Shown piece by piece: positions 1 to 5,576 of a stretch of DNA of 9,128 bases (position 1 is the stretch's first letter; each line of letters opens with the position of its first letter). The notes under the pieces were generated by a model. The model was not told the origin of the DNA, did not search any database, and saw only the letters and a program-made list of their open reading frames with translations. Location of the stretch: NCBI GenBank assembly GCA_012271225.1, contig JAAXGS010000161.1:1378-10505 (forward strand), read 5' to 3'. The translations under genes and the position numbers were made by a program. The stretch comes from Dehalococcoidia bacterium (GTDB lineage: Bacteria; Chloroflexota; Dehalococcoidia; UBA6926).

Positions 1-17
1 GAGCAGCGCGCCGATTC

Positions 18-1943
18 TCACCGGAGAGCGAGTCCCGGCGGCGTTCGCTCGTCGCACCACGCGCAGCGCCCGCCATGCGGAACGGCCGCCGCCGGGCCGT
101 CTGGCGCCGCGCCGGCCTGCCGCAGGAGCCGATCAAGCAGGCACAGCGGCAGGCCCACCACGTTCAGATAGCAGCCGTCCAGACTCTCAACCGGCCGAAA
201 ATCCGAATGTTGAATCCCGTACGCGCCGGCCTTGTCAAACGGATCGCCGGTCGCGATGTACGCCTCGATCTCGCCATCGGTATAGGCCCGCATGCGCCCC
301 GTTGTGGCCACATGGCCGATGATCGGCTCTGAGCCGCCCGGCGGAACAACGGCAATGGCCGTAATCACCCGATGTTCGCCCTCACGCAGGCGGCGCAGCA
401 TGTCACGCGCCTGGTCCGCATCGGCCGGCTTGCCCAGAATGCGTCCGTCCGGCGCGACAACCACCGTATCGACTCCCACAACGGGGACATTCGCGTCCGC
501 CGCGACGGACAGCGCCTTTTGGGCTGCGAGGTCCTCCGCGTAATCGGAGGCTCTGCCGCCACTCGGCGCAGGCTCTCCGCCTGTGGAGTCCTCAATACCG
601 CTTGCCGGAGCCAGAATGGCGGCGGGAGCGCGAAGGGCCTGCAGAATCTCGCGCCGCCTGAGAGAGGTGGAGGCGAGGATAAAGCCGTCCGCGGGCATCC
701 GCTCAAGCGTCGACACACTCTCCACGTGGTAGGTCTGCGGGAACATGTCGAGGGGCGTGACATCCGCCAACAGGTATCCGGCCAGAATGATCCGCCGCAG
801 ATCACGGGCGAGCGTGGCAGGGTCGCACGAGACGTAGACGATGCGCCGCGGCCGCAGACGCCTCAGGCTATCCACCACCGCCGGATAGCAGCCCGCGCGG
901 GGCGGATCGAGAATGACGGCGTCAACCCGCTCATCCATGTCACGCAGGGCGTCCTCCGTCCGGGCCTGAATGATCTGCGTATTGGGGAACGGCGCAAGGT
1001 TGACATCGGCGTCGTGGACGGCCGCGGCGGATTCCTCTATGGCGATCACGCGTCCGCACAGGGGAGCCAGAAGGGCCGCAAACGCGCCGACACCGGCGTA
1101 GGCATCGACGACGGTATCGGACGGATCCGGGCGCAGGCGGTCCCTGACCAGAGCGATCAGCCTCTCCGCCTGATCCGTATTGACCTGAAAAAAGGATGCC
1201 GCGGACACGCGAAACGGCGTGCCGAACAGCCGCTCCTCATACCATTCCTGGCCGGTCTCCACTTCACGCTCATCACCGCGGCCATTCAGCGCAGGATGAA
1301 CCAGCGTGTCTCCGGAGTTTCTGCCGATGCGGACTGCAAGCTGCCGCTCGCCATTCGTCAGCGCGCCCGTCAGCCGCGCCTTAATGTCGTTGATGCGTGG
1401 ATCCATGATCATGCACGTTTCAATCGGCTCAAATCGATGCGTGTGCCAGTGCGTGAATCCCGTGACCCCCTCACGCCGCACGGTGAACCGCGCGTTGTTT
1501 CGGTAGTGCCAGGGGTCATCCGCGGCAAGGATGCCGGACACGGGCGGCGCGACGATCCGCCCAACGCGGCGCAGCTGGTCTTCGACCACCTGCTGCTTGA
1601 TCCGACCCTGCTCCGCATACGCGATATGCTGCAGCTGACACCCGCCGCACGCCCCAAAGTGCGGGCAGGGCGGCGTCACCCTCTCCGGCGCCGCTCGCAG
1701 GACCTCCACCACCTCCGCCACAATGTATGAGGCGTGCTCTTCACGGACCTCAACGACGACGCGTTCGTTCGGGATGCCATAGGACGCCAGCACGATCTTG
1801 CCGTCATCGCGCCGTCCCACGGCCTCCCCCTGATGGCCCGCGCGGGTCAACTCAACGGTGAAACGCTCAGCCGGGCCGTCGTTTTTTGGGGGCGCGCCAT
1901 ACCGGGGAAGGAATCGTCTGCGTTTCTTTCTACTCGCCTTCAT
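18..1943 (-). CDS. Fusion of TrmA/RlmD-family m5U RNA methyltransferase with Maf nucleotide pyrophosphatase
   Basis: From the ATG at 1943 the protein has 641 residues. Residues about 25-85 look like a TRAM RNA-binding domain after a basic N-terminus. C93, C99, C102 and C177 match the 4Fe-4S ligands of RlmD-type enzymes. The SAM site is VDAYAGVGAF (279-288), followed by ILDPPRAGC (344-352), the catalytic cysteine in YVSCDPAT (C373) and the base glutamate in HVESV (E408). These identify a SAM-dependent uracil-5 methyltransferase acting on rRNA or tRNA; which uridine is modified cannot be told. Residues 416-608 are a complete Maf domain: LASTSLRRREIL, GVDTVVV (D492), GKP (504-506), DPFDKAGAYGIQ and LNVVGLPL. 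Maf proteins convert nucleoside triphosphates to monophosphates plus pyrophosphate. No stop separates the halves, and the Maf domain begins at M416 (ATG at 696-698) right after the usual methyltransferase end, so internal initiation is possible but has only a weak ribosome site. The tail carries CAWC (627-630). An upstream ATG at 2042 would add 33 residues without homology. The ATG at 1943 is preceded by GGCAGG at 6 nt. Confidence 0.93.
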   Translation of the reverse strand: MKASRKKRRRFLPRYGAPPKNDGPAERFTVELTRAGHQGEAVGRRDDGKIVLASYGIPNERVVVEVREEHASYIVAEVVEVLRAAPERVTPPCPHFGACGGCQLQHIAYAEQGRIKQQVVEDQLRRVGRIVAPPVSGILAADDPWHYRNNARFTVRREGVTGFTHWHTHRFEPIETCMIMDPRINDIKARLTGALTNGERQLAVRIGRNSGDTLVHPALNGRGDEREVETGQEWYEERLFGTPFRVSAASFFQVNTDQAERLIALVRDRLRPDPSDTVVDAYAGVGAFAALLAPLCGRVIAIEESAAAVHDADVNLAPFPNTQIIQARTEDALRDMDERVDAVILDPPRAGCYPAVVDSLRRLRPRRIVYVSCDPATLARDLRRIILAGYLLADVTPLDMFPQTYHVESVSTLERMPADGFILASTSLRRREILQALRAPAAILAPASGIEDSTGGEPAPSGGRASDYAEDLAAQKALSVAADANVPVVGVDTVVVAPDGRILGKPADADQARDMLRRLREGEHRVITAIAVVPPGGSEPIIGHVATTGRMRAYTDGEIEAYIATGDPFDKAGAYGIQHSDFRPVESLDGCYLNVVGLPLCLLDRLLRQAGAAPDGPAAAVPHGGRCAWCDERTPPGLALR

Positions 1944-2085
1944 CCTGCGCCTGCCGTCTGTTCCGCCGCTAAGCCTAACGGGCAGGCCCGGCAGGGGCAA
2001 GAACGAGACGATGCCGGGGGCAGTTCCGCGCTGTGCTAACATTTACGAAGCACAAAGGCGTCTCAGGTGGGGGGTTCAGACGGCG
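1944..2085. other. Divergent intergenic region between methyltransferase-Maf and recombinase-like gene
   Basis: About 140 bases separate the two chosen start codons. Both reading frames run open into it (minus to 2042, plus back to 1858), so the true starts are not certain. AGGTGG at 2065-2070, with more G residues after it, is the best ribosome site for the plus-strand gene. I found no convincing pair of -35 and -10 boxes on either strand and no inverted repeat strong enough to call an operator or terminator. Confidence 0.5.
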
Positions 2086-3324
2086 ATGACAACCTTGTTC
2101 GGGGTGGGGGATCGCCGAATTCTGGCGCAGGCCGCGGAACGCTCCGATTCAGGCTTTGCAGGCATGTATGCGGCAACCGAGGACGGGTTCTGGGCGCTGC
2201 GACAGCGGCTTCTGGAGGAACGGCAACCCACCGGCGCGACGGTTATCATCGCGCCCGGCAATCGCATCGACCGCGTTCGCCTCATTGAGGAGCTCCTCCG
2301 TCTGGAGGCAATGGGCGTGGAGCTCGTCTCCACGGATTCCGGGGACCATCCCCTTGAAAACGCCCTTTCCGTGCAGGACGATGCGTCGCCGTCCGAGCGC
2401 GGCCGCACAATTCGGGCGAGCATGGCCCGCAAGGCGTTGCGCGGCGTCGTTCTCGGCCGCATCCCGTACGGCTACCGGACAGGAGAGCGCGGGCAGCTGG
2501 AGGAGCACGCGGAGGAGGCCGTCGTTGTTCGCGTCATCTTTGGCCTCGCGGCGCAGGGAAAGGGAATCCGCGCCATTGCCACGGAGTTGAACGGGCGCGG
2601 CCTGCGGACACGGCGAGGCGGCGCGTGGAGCATCATCACCATCCGGGATATGCTCCGAAACCGCGTCTACACCGGCGCGTACAACCGCTTTGGCGCGCGC
2701 GTGTCCGGCAACCATCCCGCGCTTGTGTCCCCGGCCCTCTTCCGTGATATACAGTCCCGCCTGGATGAGCGGGCCAAACGCGCCGGATACGGCGCAGGCA
2801 GGCCGTTTCTGCTCTCCGGCGCGGCGGTCTGCAGTGAATGCGGCAGCCACATGGTCGGTGTCACCCGCCGCCAATCCTGGACGCGCAATGACGGGTCATC
2901 CGCCTCCAACGTCTATCGCTACTACCAGTGTGAGGCGGCCACCAATCAGGGGCGCTGCTCCTACCACACGCGCCGCGCGCACGATCTCGACGCGATTGTT
3001 CTCGCTCGTCTGGGGCTGGACGGCATCGCCTCGAACATCGAATCCGCCGTGAGTTCGCGCATCGCCAATCTGGCGCGGGAGGCGGCGCGGAGCCGGGCGC
3101 CCGCGCAGGACATTCGCTCTGCCGCGCAGCTGCTGTTCCATGAGGCCGGCCAGCTCAGGGACGCGACGCGGGCCCATGGGAGCGCCGCGGCGGCCATTCA
3201 GTCCCTGCTCCGGTCCGCGGATGATGACATCGCGCTGCACTCCCTGCTCCGTGACGTTCTTCTGATGGCCGTCGCGCGCGTGGTCGTTGGAGAAAAGGAC
3301 ACGCGAGTCTCCCTGCGGAACTGA
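2086..3324 (+). CDS. Serine-recombinase-family protein with degenerate catalytic domain
   Basis: The 412-residue product has the large serine recombinase layout minus a normal start. Residues about 40-110 resemble the second half of a resolvase domain: a TVIIAPGNRIDR strand and loop, equivalent to the LDRLSR motif, then a helix and a GVELVSTDSG strand. Residues 124-200 are a Recombinase domain (GRIPYGYR, GKGIRAIATELNGRG, MLRNRVYTGAY). C249, C252, C282 and C291 form a zinc ribbon, followed by helices and a final strand (VVVGEKDTRVSLR). The YxRVS motif with the nucleophilic serine is absent in this frame, and the arginine expected in the DRPxF motif is replaced (ATEDGF). Canonical strand exchange is therefore unlikely, although the frame is intact. 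The start at 2086 is chosen for AGGTGG upstream; ATG at 2011 is an alternative that still gives no catalytic motif. No attachment sites or phage genes were seen nearby. It could be a domesticated DNA-binding protein or a decaying integrase. Confidence 0.85.
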   Translation: MTTLFGVGDRRILAQAAERSDSGFAGMYAATEDGFWALRQRLLEERQPTGATVIIAPGNRIDRVRLIEELLRLEAMGVELVSTDSGDHPLENALSVQDDASPSERGRTIRASMARKALRGVVLGRIPYGYRTGERGQLEEHAEEAVVVRVIFGLAAQGKGIRAIATELNGRGLRTRRGGAWSIITIRDMLRNRVYTGAYNRFGARVSGNHPALVSPALFRDIQSRLDERAKRAGYGAGRPFLLSGAAVCSECGSHMVGVTRRQSWTRNDGSSASNVYRYYQCEAATNQGRCSYHTRRAHDLDAIVLARLGLDGIASNIESAVSSRIANLAREAARSRAPAQDIRSAAQLLFHEAGQLRDATRAHGSAAAAIQSLLRSADDDIALHSLLRDVLLMAVARVVVGEKDTRVSLRN

Positions 3325-3414
3325 GATGTGTGAGAACCGGCCAGAACAGAAAGCGGGCCGCCCGGCGCAGGCCGGACGCGCCGCGCCCTGACAATGGAGA
3401 CCCACAGGGAGTCT

Positions 3415-3861
3415 ATGGAAACGGAGAGTGCCCCGCGGCATCCGTATCTTATTCTGCAATCGGACGGCGCGGCGCGCGGCAATCCGGGCCCGGCCGCCTT
3501 TGGCGCAGTGGCCATGGATCCCGGGACGGGGGAGGTCTTCGCCGTGGGCCGGGCCATGGGAAACACCACGAACAACGTGGCGGAGTATCAGGGCATCATT
3601 GAGGCACTTCGCATGGCGCAGCGTCTCGGCGCGGCGCGCATCCTGCTGGAGGCCGACTCCGAGCTGTTGATCAAGCAGTTGGAGGGCAGATACAAGGTCA
3701 AGGCAGAACATCTTGTCCCGCTCCACGCGGAATGCGTCCGGCTGCTGCAGTCCTTTCAGAACTACCTCCTGCGCCACATTCCGCGTGAGCAGAACACCAT
3801 GGCGGATCGCCTTGCCAACCGCGCCCTGGACGTTCAATCACGCGCGTCCGCACGGGGATAG
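3415..3861 (+). CDS. Ribonuclease HI family protein (short form)
   Basis: This is a 148-residue RNase H fold protein that should cut the RNA strand of RNA-DNA hybrids, relevant to R-loops and primers, in the cytoplasm. All four acidic catalytic residues are present. Numbered from the upstream ATG at 3394, they are D24 in SDGAARGNPG, E64 in NNVAEYQGI, D88 in EADSELLIKQL and D138 in NTMADRLANRAL. The basic handle of E. coli RnhA is missing, so it belongs to the shorter type often annotated as a reverse-transcriptase-like or YpdQ-like RNase HI. The start is ambiguous: ATG 3415 has GGGAG only 3 nt upstream, while ATG 3394 adds seven residues and has no visible ribosome site. It lies 90 nt after the recombinase-like gene and 5 nt before the phosphoesterase, with which it is probably cotranscribed. 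Confidence 0.92.
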   Translation: METESAPRHPYLILQSDGAARGNPGPAAFGAVAMDPGTGEVFAVGRAMGNTTNNVAEYQGIIEALRMAQRLGAARILLEADSELLIKQLEGRYKVKAEHLVPLHAECVRLLQSFQNYLLRHIPREQNTMADRLANRALDVQSRASARG

Positions 3862-3866
3862 CCCCT

Positions 3867-4442
3867 GTGATCATTGGCCTGATCTCCGATACGCACGTGC
3901 CGGAGGCCCCGCTTCCCCTGCCCCGCAGCGCCCTTGAGGTCTTTTCCGGGGCGGGCGCGGACATGATTCTCCACGCCGGCGACATCTACGATCCGTCATG
4001 CCTCGATGACCTGGAGCGCGCCGCTCCGGTCTACGCCTGCCAGGGCAACGGCGATTTCTTTCGCAGGGTTTCCGATCCGCGGATTGAGAGGACGCGCGTG
4101 CTGGACGTGGAGGGGTTTGGGATTGGACTCACGCATGGCCTCGCCATCCCGGAGTTCCCGCCGCACCGAACAATCGAGTCCGTCATGGGCCACGAGTTCG
4201 GCCGCCCTGTAGATATCATCGTCTTTGGCGATACGCATACGGAGGAGATCACGACCGTCAGGAACGTTCTGTGCGTCAATCCGGGCAGCCCCACGCTGCC
4301 CCACAACCTCGATCACCTTGTCGGCACGGTCGGCCTTCTTGAGGTGAATGAGGGTCAACCGCCGCGCGCGCGCATCATCCGCCTTGAGACGATGACGGAA
4401 CTGGACATGGACAACCCCGCGCGCTGGTGGAGCGTCAGATAG
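3867..4442 (+). CDS. YfcE/MJ0936-type metallophosphoesterase
   Basis: This 191-residue calcineurin-like phosphoesterase probably hydrolyses a small phosphodiester in the cytoplasm; its substrate is unknown. The two-metal site is visible as D8 and H10 in LISDTH, D39 in HAGDIYD, N61 in GNGD, H90 in LTHG and H124 in FGDTH, with the family motif NPGSP after it. Two deviations from the usual pattern are clear. GNGD replaces the common GNCD or GNHD, and GDTH replaces GHTH, so one metal-ligand histidine is an aspartate (D122). Translation starts at GTG 3867, 5 nt after the RNase HI stop, with GGGGA at 3854-3858 inside the end of that gene, which indicates translational coupling. The last 20 or so residues extend beyond the conserved core. 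Confidence 0.93.
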   Translation: MIIGLISDTHVPEAPLPLPRSALEVFSGAGADMILHAGDIYDPSCLDDLERAAPVYACQGNGDFFRRVSDPRIERTRVLDVEGFGIGLTHGLAIPEFPPHRTIESVMGHEFGRPVDIIVFGDTHTEEITTVRNVLCVNPGSPTLPHNLDHLVGTVGLLEVNEGQPPRARIIRLETMTELDMDNPARWWSVR

Positions 4443-4460
4443 CGGCGTCCGTTGTTCGCC

Positions 4461-4490
4461 TTGACCGCAGGCGCCCGCAAATCGTAAGAT
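4461..4490 (+). promoter_or_regulatory. Sigma70-type promoter for rplU-rpmA
   Basis: TTGACC at 4461-4466 matches the -35 consensus at five of six positions. TAAGAT at 4485-4490 matches the -10 box at four of six, with an 18-nt spacer. A transcript starting about 7 nt downstream, near 4497, would have a leader of only about 25 nt before rplU. It lies in the gap after the phosphoesterase stop, where a ribosomal protein promoter is expected. This is read by eye; no start-site data are available. Confidence 0.65.
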
Positions 4491-4507
4491 GAATTGACCA
4501 TCGTCTC

Positions 4508-4522
4508 ATGTGAGGTGCTCTC
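4508..4522 (+). promoter_or_regulatory. rplU leader: in-frame ATG-TGA pair overlapping a Shine-Dalgarno sequence
   Basis: ATG at 4508-4510 is followed directly by TGA at 4511-4513, in the same frame as rplU. GAGGTG at 4512-4517 is a good Shine-Dalgarno sequence ending 5 nt before the ATC at 4523. The ATG cannot give bL21, because TGA is used as a stop by other genes here (rplU, the recombinase-like gene, the molybdoenzyme). The ATG-TGA has no clear ribosome site of its own and may be chance, but it sits where it could affect initiation. Confidence 0.5.
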
Positions 4523-4840
4523 ATCTACTACGCAATCGTCCAAACGGGCGGCAAGCAGTACCGTCTGTCTCCGGGTCAGCGCGTGACCGTGGAGAAGCTC
4601 GATGCGCAGGAGGGGGACGTTGTCGAGCTGGATCAGGTCCTGCTGATCTCCCAGGACGACGACGTGACAATCGGCGCTCCGACCATCGCCGGGGCAAAGG
4701 TGATCACAGAGGTTGAGCGGCAGGCGAAGGACAAGAAGATTATTGTTTTCAAATACAAGCCGAAGGTGCGGTATCGGCGCAAGCGCGGCCACCGCCAACC
4801 GGTGACGGAACTGCGGGTGCGGGAGATCGTGCACGCCTGA
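4523..4840 (+). CDS. rplU: 50S ribosomal protein bL21, apparent ATC start
   Basis: Read from ATC 4523, the product has 105 residues (106 codons with the stop), a normal length for bL21. The conserved N-terminus YYAIVQTGGKQYRL is followed by VEKLDAQEGDVVELDQVLL and the basic C-terminal part FKYKPKVRYRRKRGHRQ. It binds 23S rRNA in the large subunit. No ATG, GTG or TTG occurs in frame between the TGA at 4511 and a GTG at 4583. Starting at 4583 would delete the TGGKQY signature, so that start is unlikely to be right. ATC stands exactly where homologues have the initiator methionine and has GAGGTG 5 nt upstream. Either initiation is at AUC, a rare codon discriminated by IF3, or the base at 4525 is an error for G. 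It is followed by rpmA with a 65-nt gap and no prp/ysxB gene between them. Confidence 0.93.
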   Translation: MYYAIVQTGGKQYRLSPGQRVTVEKLDAQEGDVVELDQVLLISQDDDVTIGAPTIAGAKVITEVERQAKDKKIIVFKYKPKVRYRRKRGHRQPVTELRVREIVHA

Positions 4841-4866
4841 CGCGGAACAAGAGGACGCGCTGAACG

Positions 4867-4884
4867 CCGCGCATATACGCGCGG
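4867..4884 (+). repeat. GC inverted repeat between rplU and rpmA
   Basis: CCGCGC at 4867-4872 and GCGCGG at 4879-4884 are exact reverse complements around the 6-nt loop ATATAC. The RNA could form a short stable hairpin ending about 21 nt before the rpmA start. There is no T run after it, so it is not an intrinsic terminator. It might act as an RNA processing or stability element, or be chance in GC-rich sequence. Confidence 0.4.
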
Positions 4885-4905
4885 ACAGGGACAGGAATCA
4901 CAGAG

Positions 4906-5166
4906 ATGGCACACAAGAAGGGCGGCGGAACCACCCGCAACGGACGGGACAGCCAGGGGCAGCGGCTGGGCGTCAAACGTTACGACGGAGAGGCCGTGCG
5001 CGCCGGGACAATCATCCTGCGGCAGCGCGGAACCCGCATCCTTGAGGGCACAAACGTTGGCCGTGGCCGGGATTTCACCCTGTATGCGCTGATCAACGGA
5101 ACGGTCAAATTCGAACACAAGTCACGGTCCAAGAAGCGGGTCAGCGTCTACCCTGTCGGGGTCTAG
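4906..5166 (+). CDS. rpmA: 50S ribosomal protein bL27
   Basis: This 86-residue protein matches bL27 along its whole length: MAHKKGGGTTRNGRDSQGQ, LGVKRYDGE, GTIILRQRGT, VGRGRDFTLYALINGTVKF and a basic C-terminus. Its N-terminal tail reaches the peptidyl transferase centre. The N-terminus begins directly with AHKKGGG and has no cleavable extension of the Firmicutes type, which agrees with the absence of a Prp protease gene between rplU and rpmA. AGG at 4893-4895 is a modest ribosome site. It belongs to the rplU operon, with rpmE starting 26 nt downstream. Confidence 0.97.
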   Translation: MAHKKGGGTTRNGRDSQGQRLGVKRYDGEAVRAGTIILRQRGTRILEGTNVGRGRDFTLYALINGTVKFEHKSRSKKRVSVYPVGV

Positions 5167-5192
5167 AACCGGAACGCCGCGGGAGAGCGCAC

Positions 5193-5420
5193 ATGAAGCC
5201 CGGAATTCACCCTGAATACTATGAGACGCGCGTCACATGCGCGTGCGGCAACACGTGGACGACGGGGGCGACCACGCCGGAAATCCGCCTTGACGTCTGC
5301 AATCAATGCCACCCGTTCTTCACCGGCCAGCAGCGCATTCTGGATACACTGGGGCGCGTCGAGCGCCTGCGCCGTCGGTACGCCCAGACGACGCAGCGTC
5401 AGGGCCGGGGCAACGGCTAG
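5193..5420 (+). CDS. rpmE: 50S ribosomal protein bL31, zinc-binding (C+) type
   Basis: The 75-residue product starts MKPGIHPEYYETRVTCACGN, typical of bL31. C16, C18, C36 and C39 (CAC and CNQC) form the zinc-binding set of the C+ form, and HPFFTGQQRILDTLGRV is the conserved core. It sits at the 50S central protuberance and bridges to the 30S subunit. GGGAGAG at 5181-5187, 5 nt before the ATG, is a strong ribosome site. The 26-nt spacing to rpmA suggests one transcript. The zinc form implies that a zinc-independent paralogue could exist elsewhere; none is seen here. Confidence 0.97.
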   Translation: MKPGIHPEYYETRVTCACGNTWTTGATTPEIRLDVCNQCHPFFTGQQRILDTLGRVERLRRRYAQTTQRQGRGNG

Positions 5421-5442
5421 CCGTCCATTCGGCGCATGCGCC
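5413..5442. repeat. Two adjacent 12-bp perfect palindromes at the end of rpmE
   Basis: ACGGCTAGCCGT at 5413-5424 spans the rpmE stop codon, and GGCGCATGCGCC at 5431-5442 lies 6 bases further on. Both are exact self-complementary sequences. They could be sites for a dimeric DNA-binding protein, or form weak hairpins in RNA. No T run follows. Chance occurrence is possible in sequence this rich in GC. Confidence 0.4.
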
Positions 5443-5576
5443 GCTCCCTTGCCTGTTCTTCGCCATCCCACCGTCCTTCTCCACGCGCAGTGGCGCAACA
5501 ATCCCCCTCACGCGCATGCTCGACGCCATCTATCCATCCCCGCGCACATAGGGCCGGGCTGTGAGTTGTTGACGGA

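Noticed and set aside
372..1730. A 452-codon open frame on the plus strand
   Set aside because: It is antisense to the methyltransferase-Maf gene, rich in Arg/Gly/Ala, with no domain or motif; long shadow frames are expected in GC-rich genes.
1858..2085. N-terminal extension of the recombinase-like protein to 1858
   Set aside because: The added residues overlap the start of the divergent methyltransferase gene, show no resolvase motif and look like non-coding translation.
2149..2874. A 241-codon open frame on the minus strand
   Set aside because: It is antisense to the recombinase-like gene and its translation shows no family resemblance.
2896..3837. A 313-codon open frame on the minus strand
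   Set aside because: It covers the antisense of both the recombinase-like gene and RNase HI, crossing their intergenic gap; both plus-strand genes have clear family motifs.
4583..4840. rplU started at the GTG at 4583
   Set aside because: This start loses YYAIVQTGGKQY, the most conserved part of bL21, and has no suitable ribosome site, whereas ATC 4523 has one.
4508..4840. TGA at 4511 recoded as Trp or selenocysteine to give bL21 from ATG 4508
   Set aside because: TGA ends several genes in this window, tryptophan is encoded by TGG, no recoding structure is evident, and bL21 proteins have no such extension.
4867..4884. Intrinsic terminator between rplU and rpmA
   Set aside because: The hairpin is not followed by T residues, and rpmA needs the upstream transcript.
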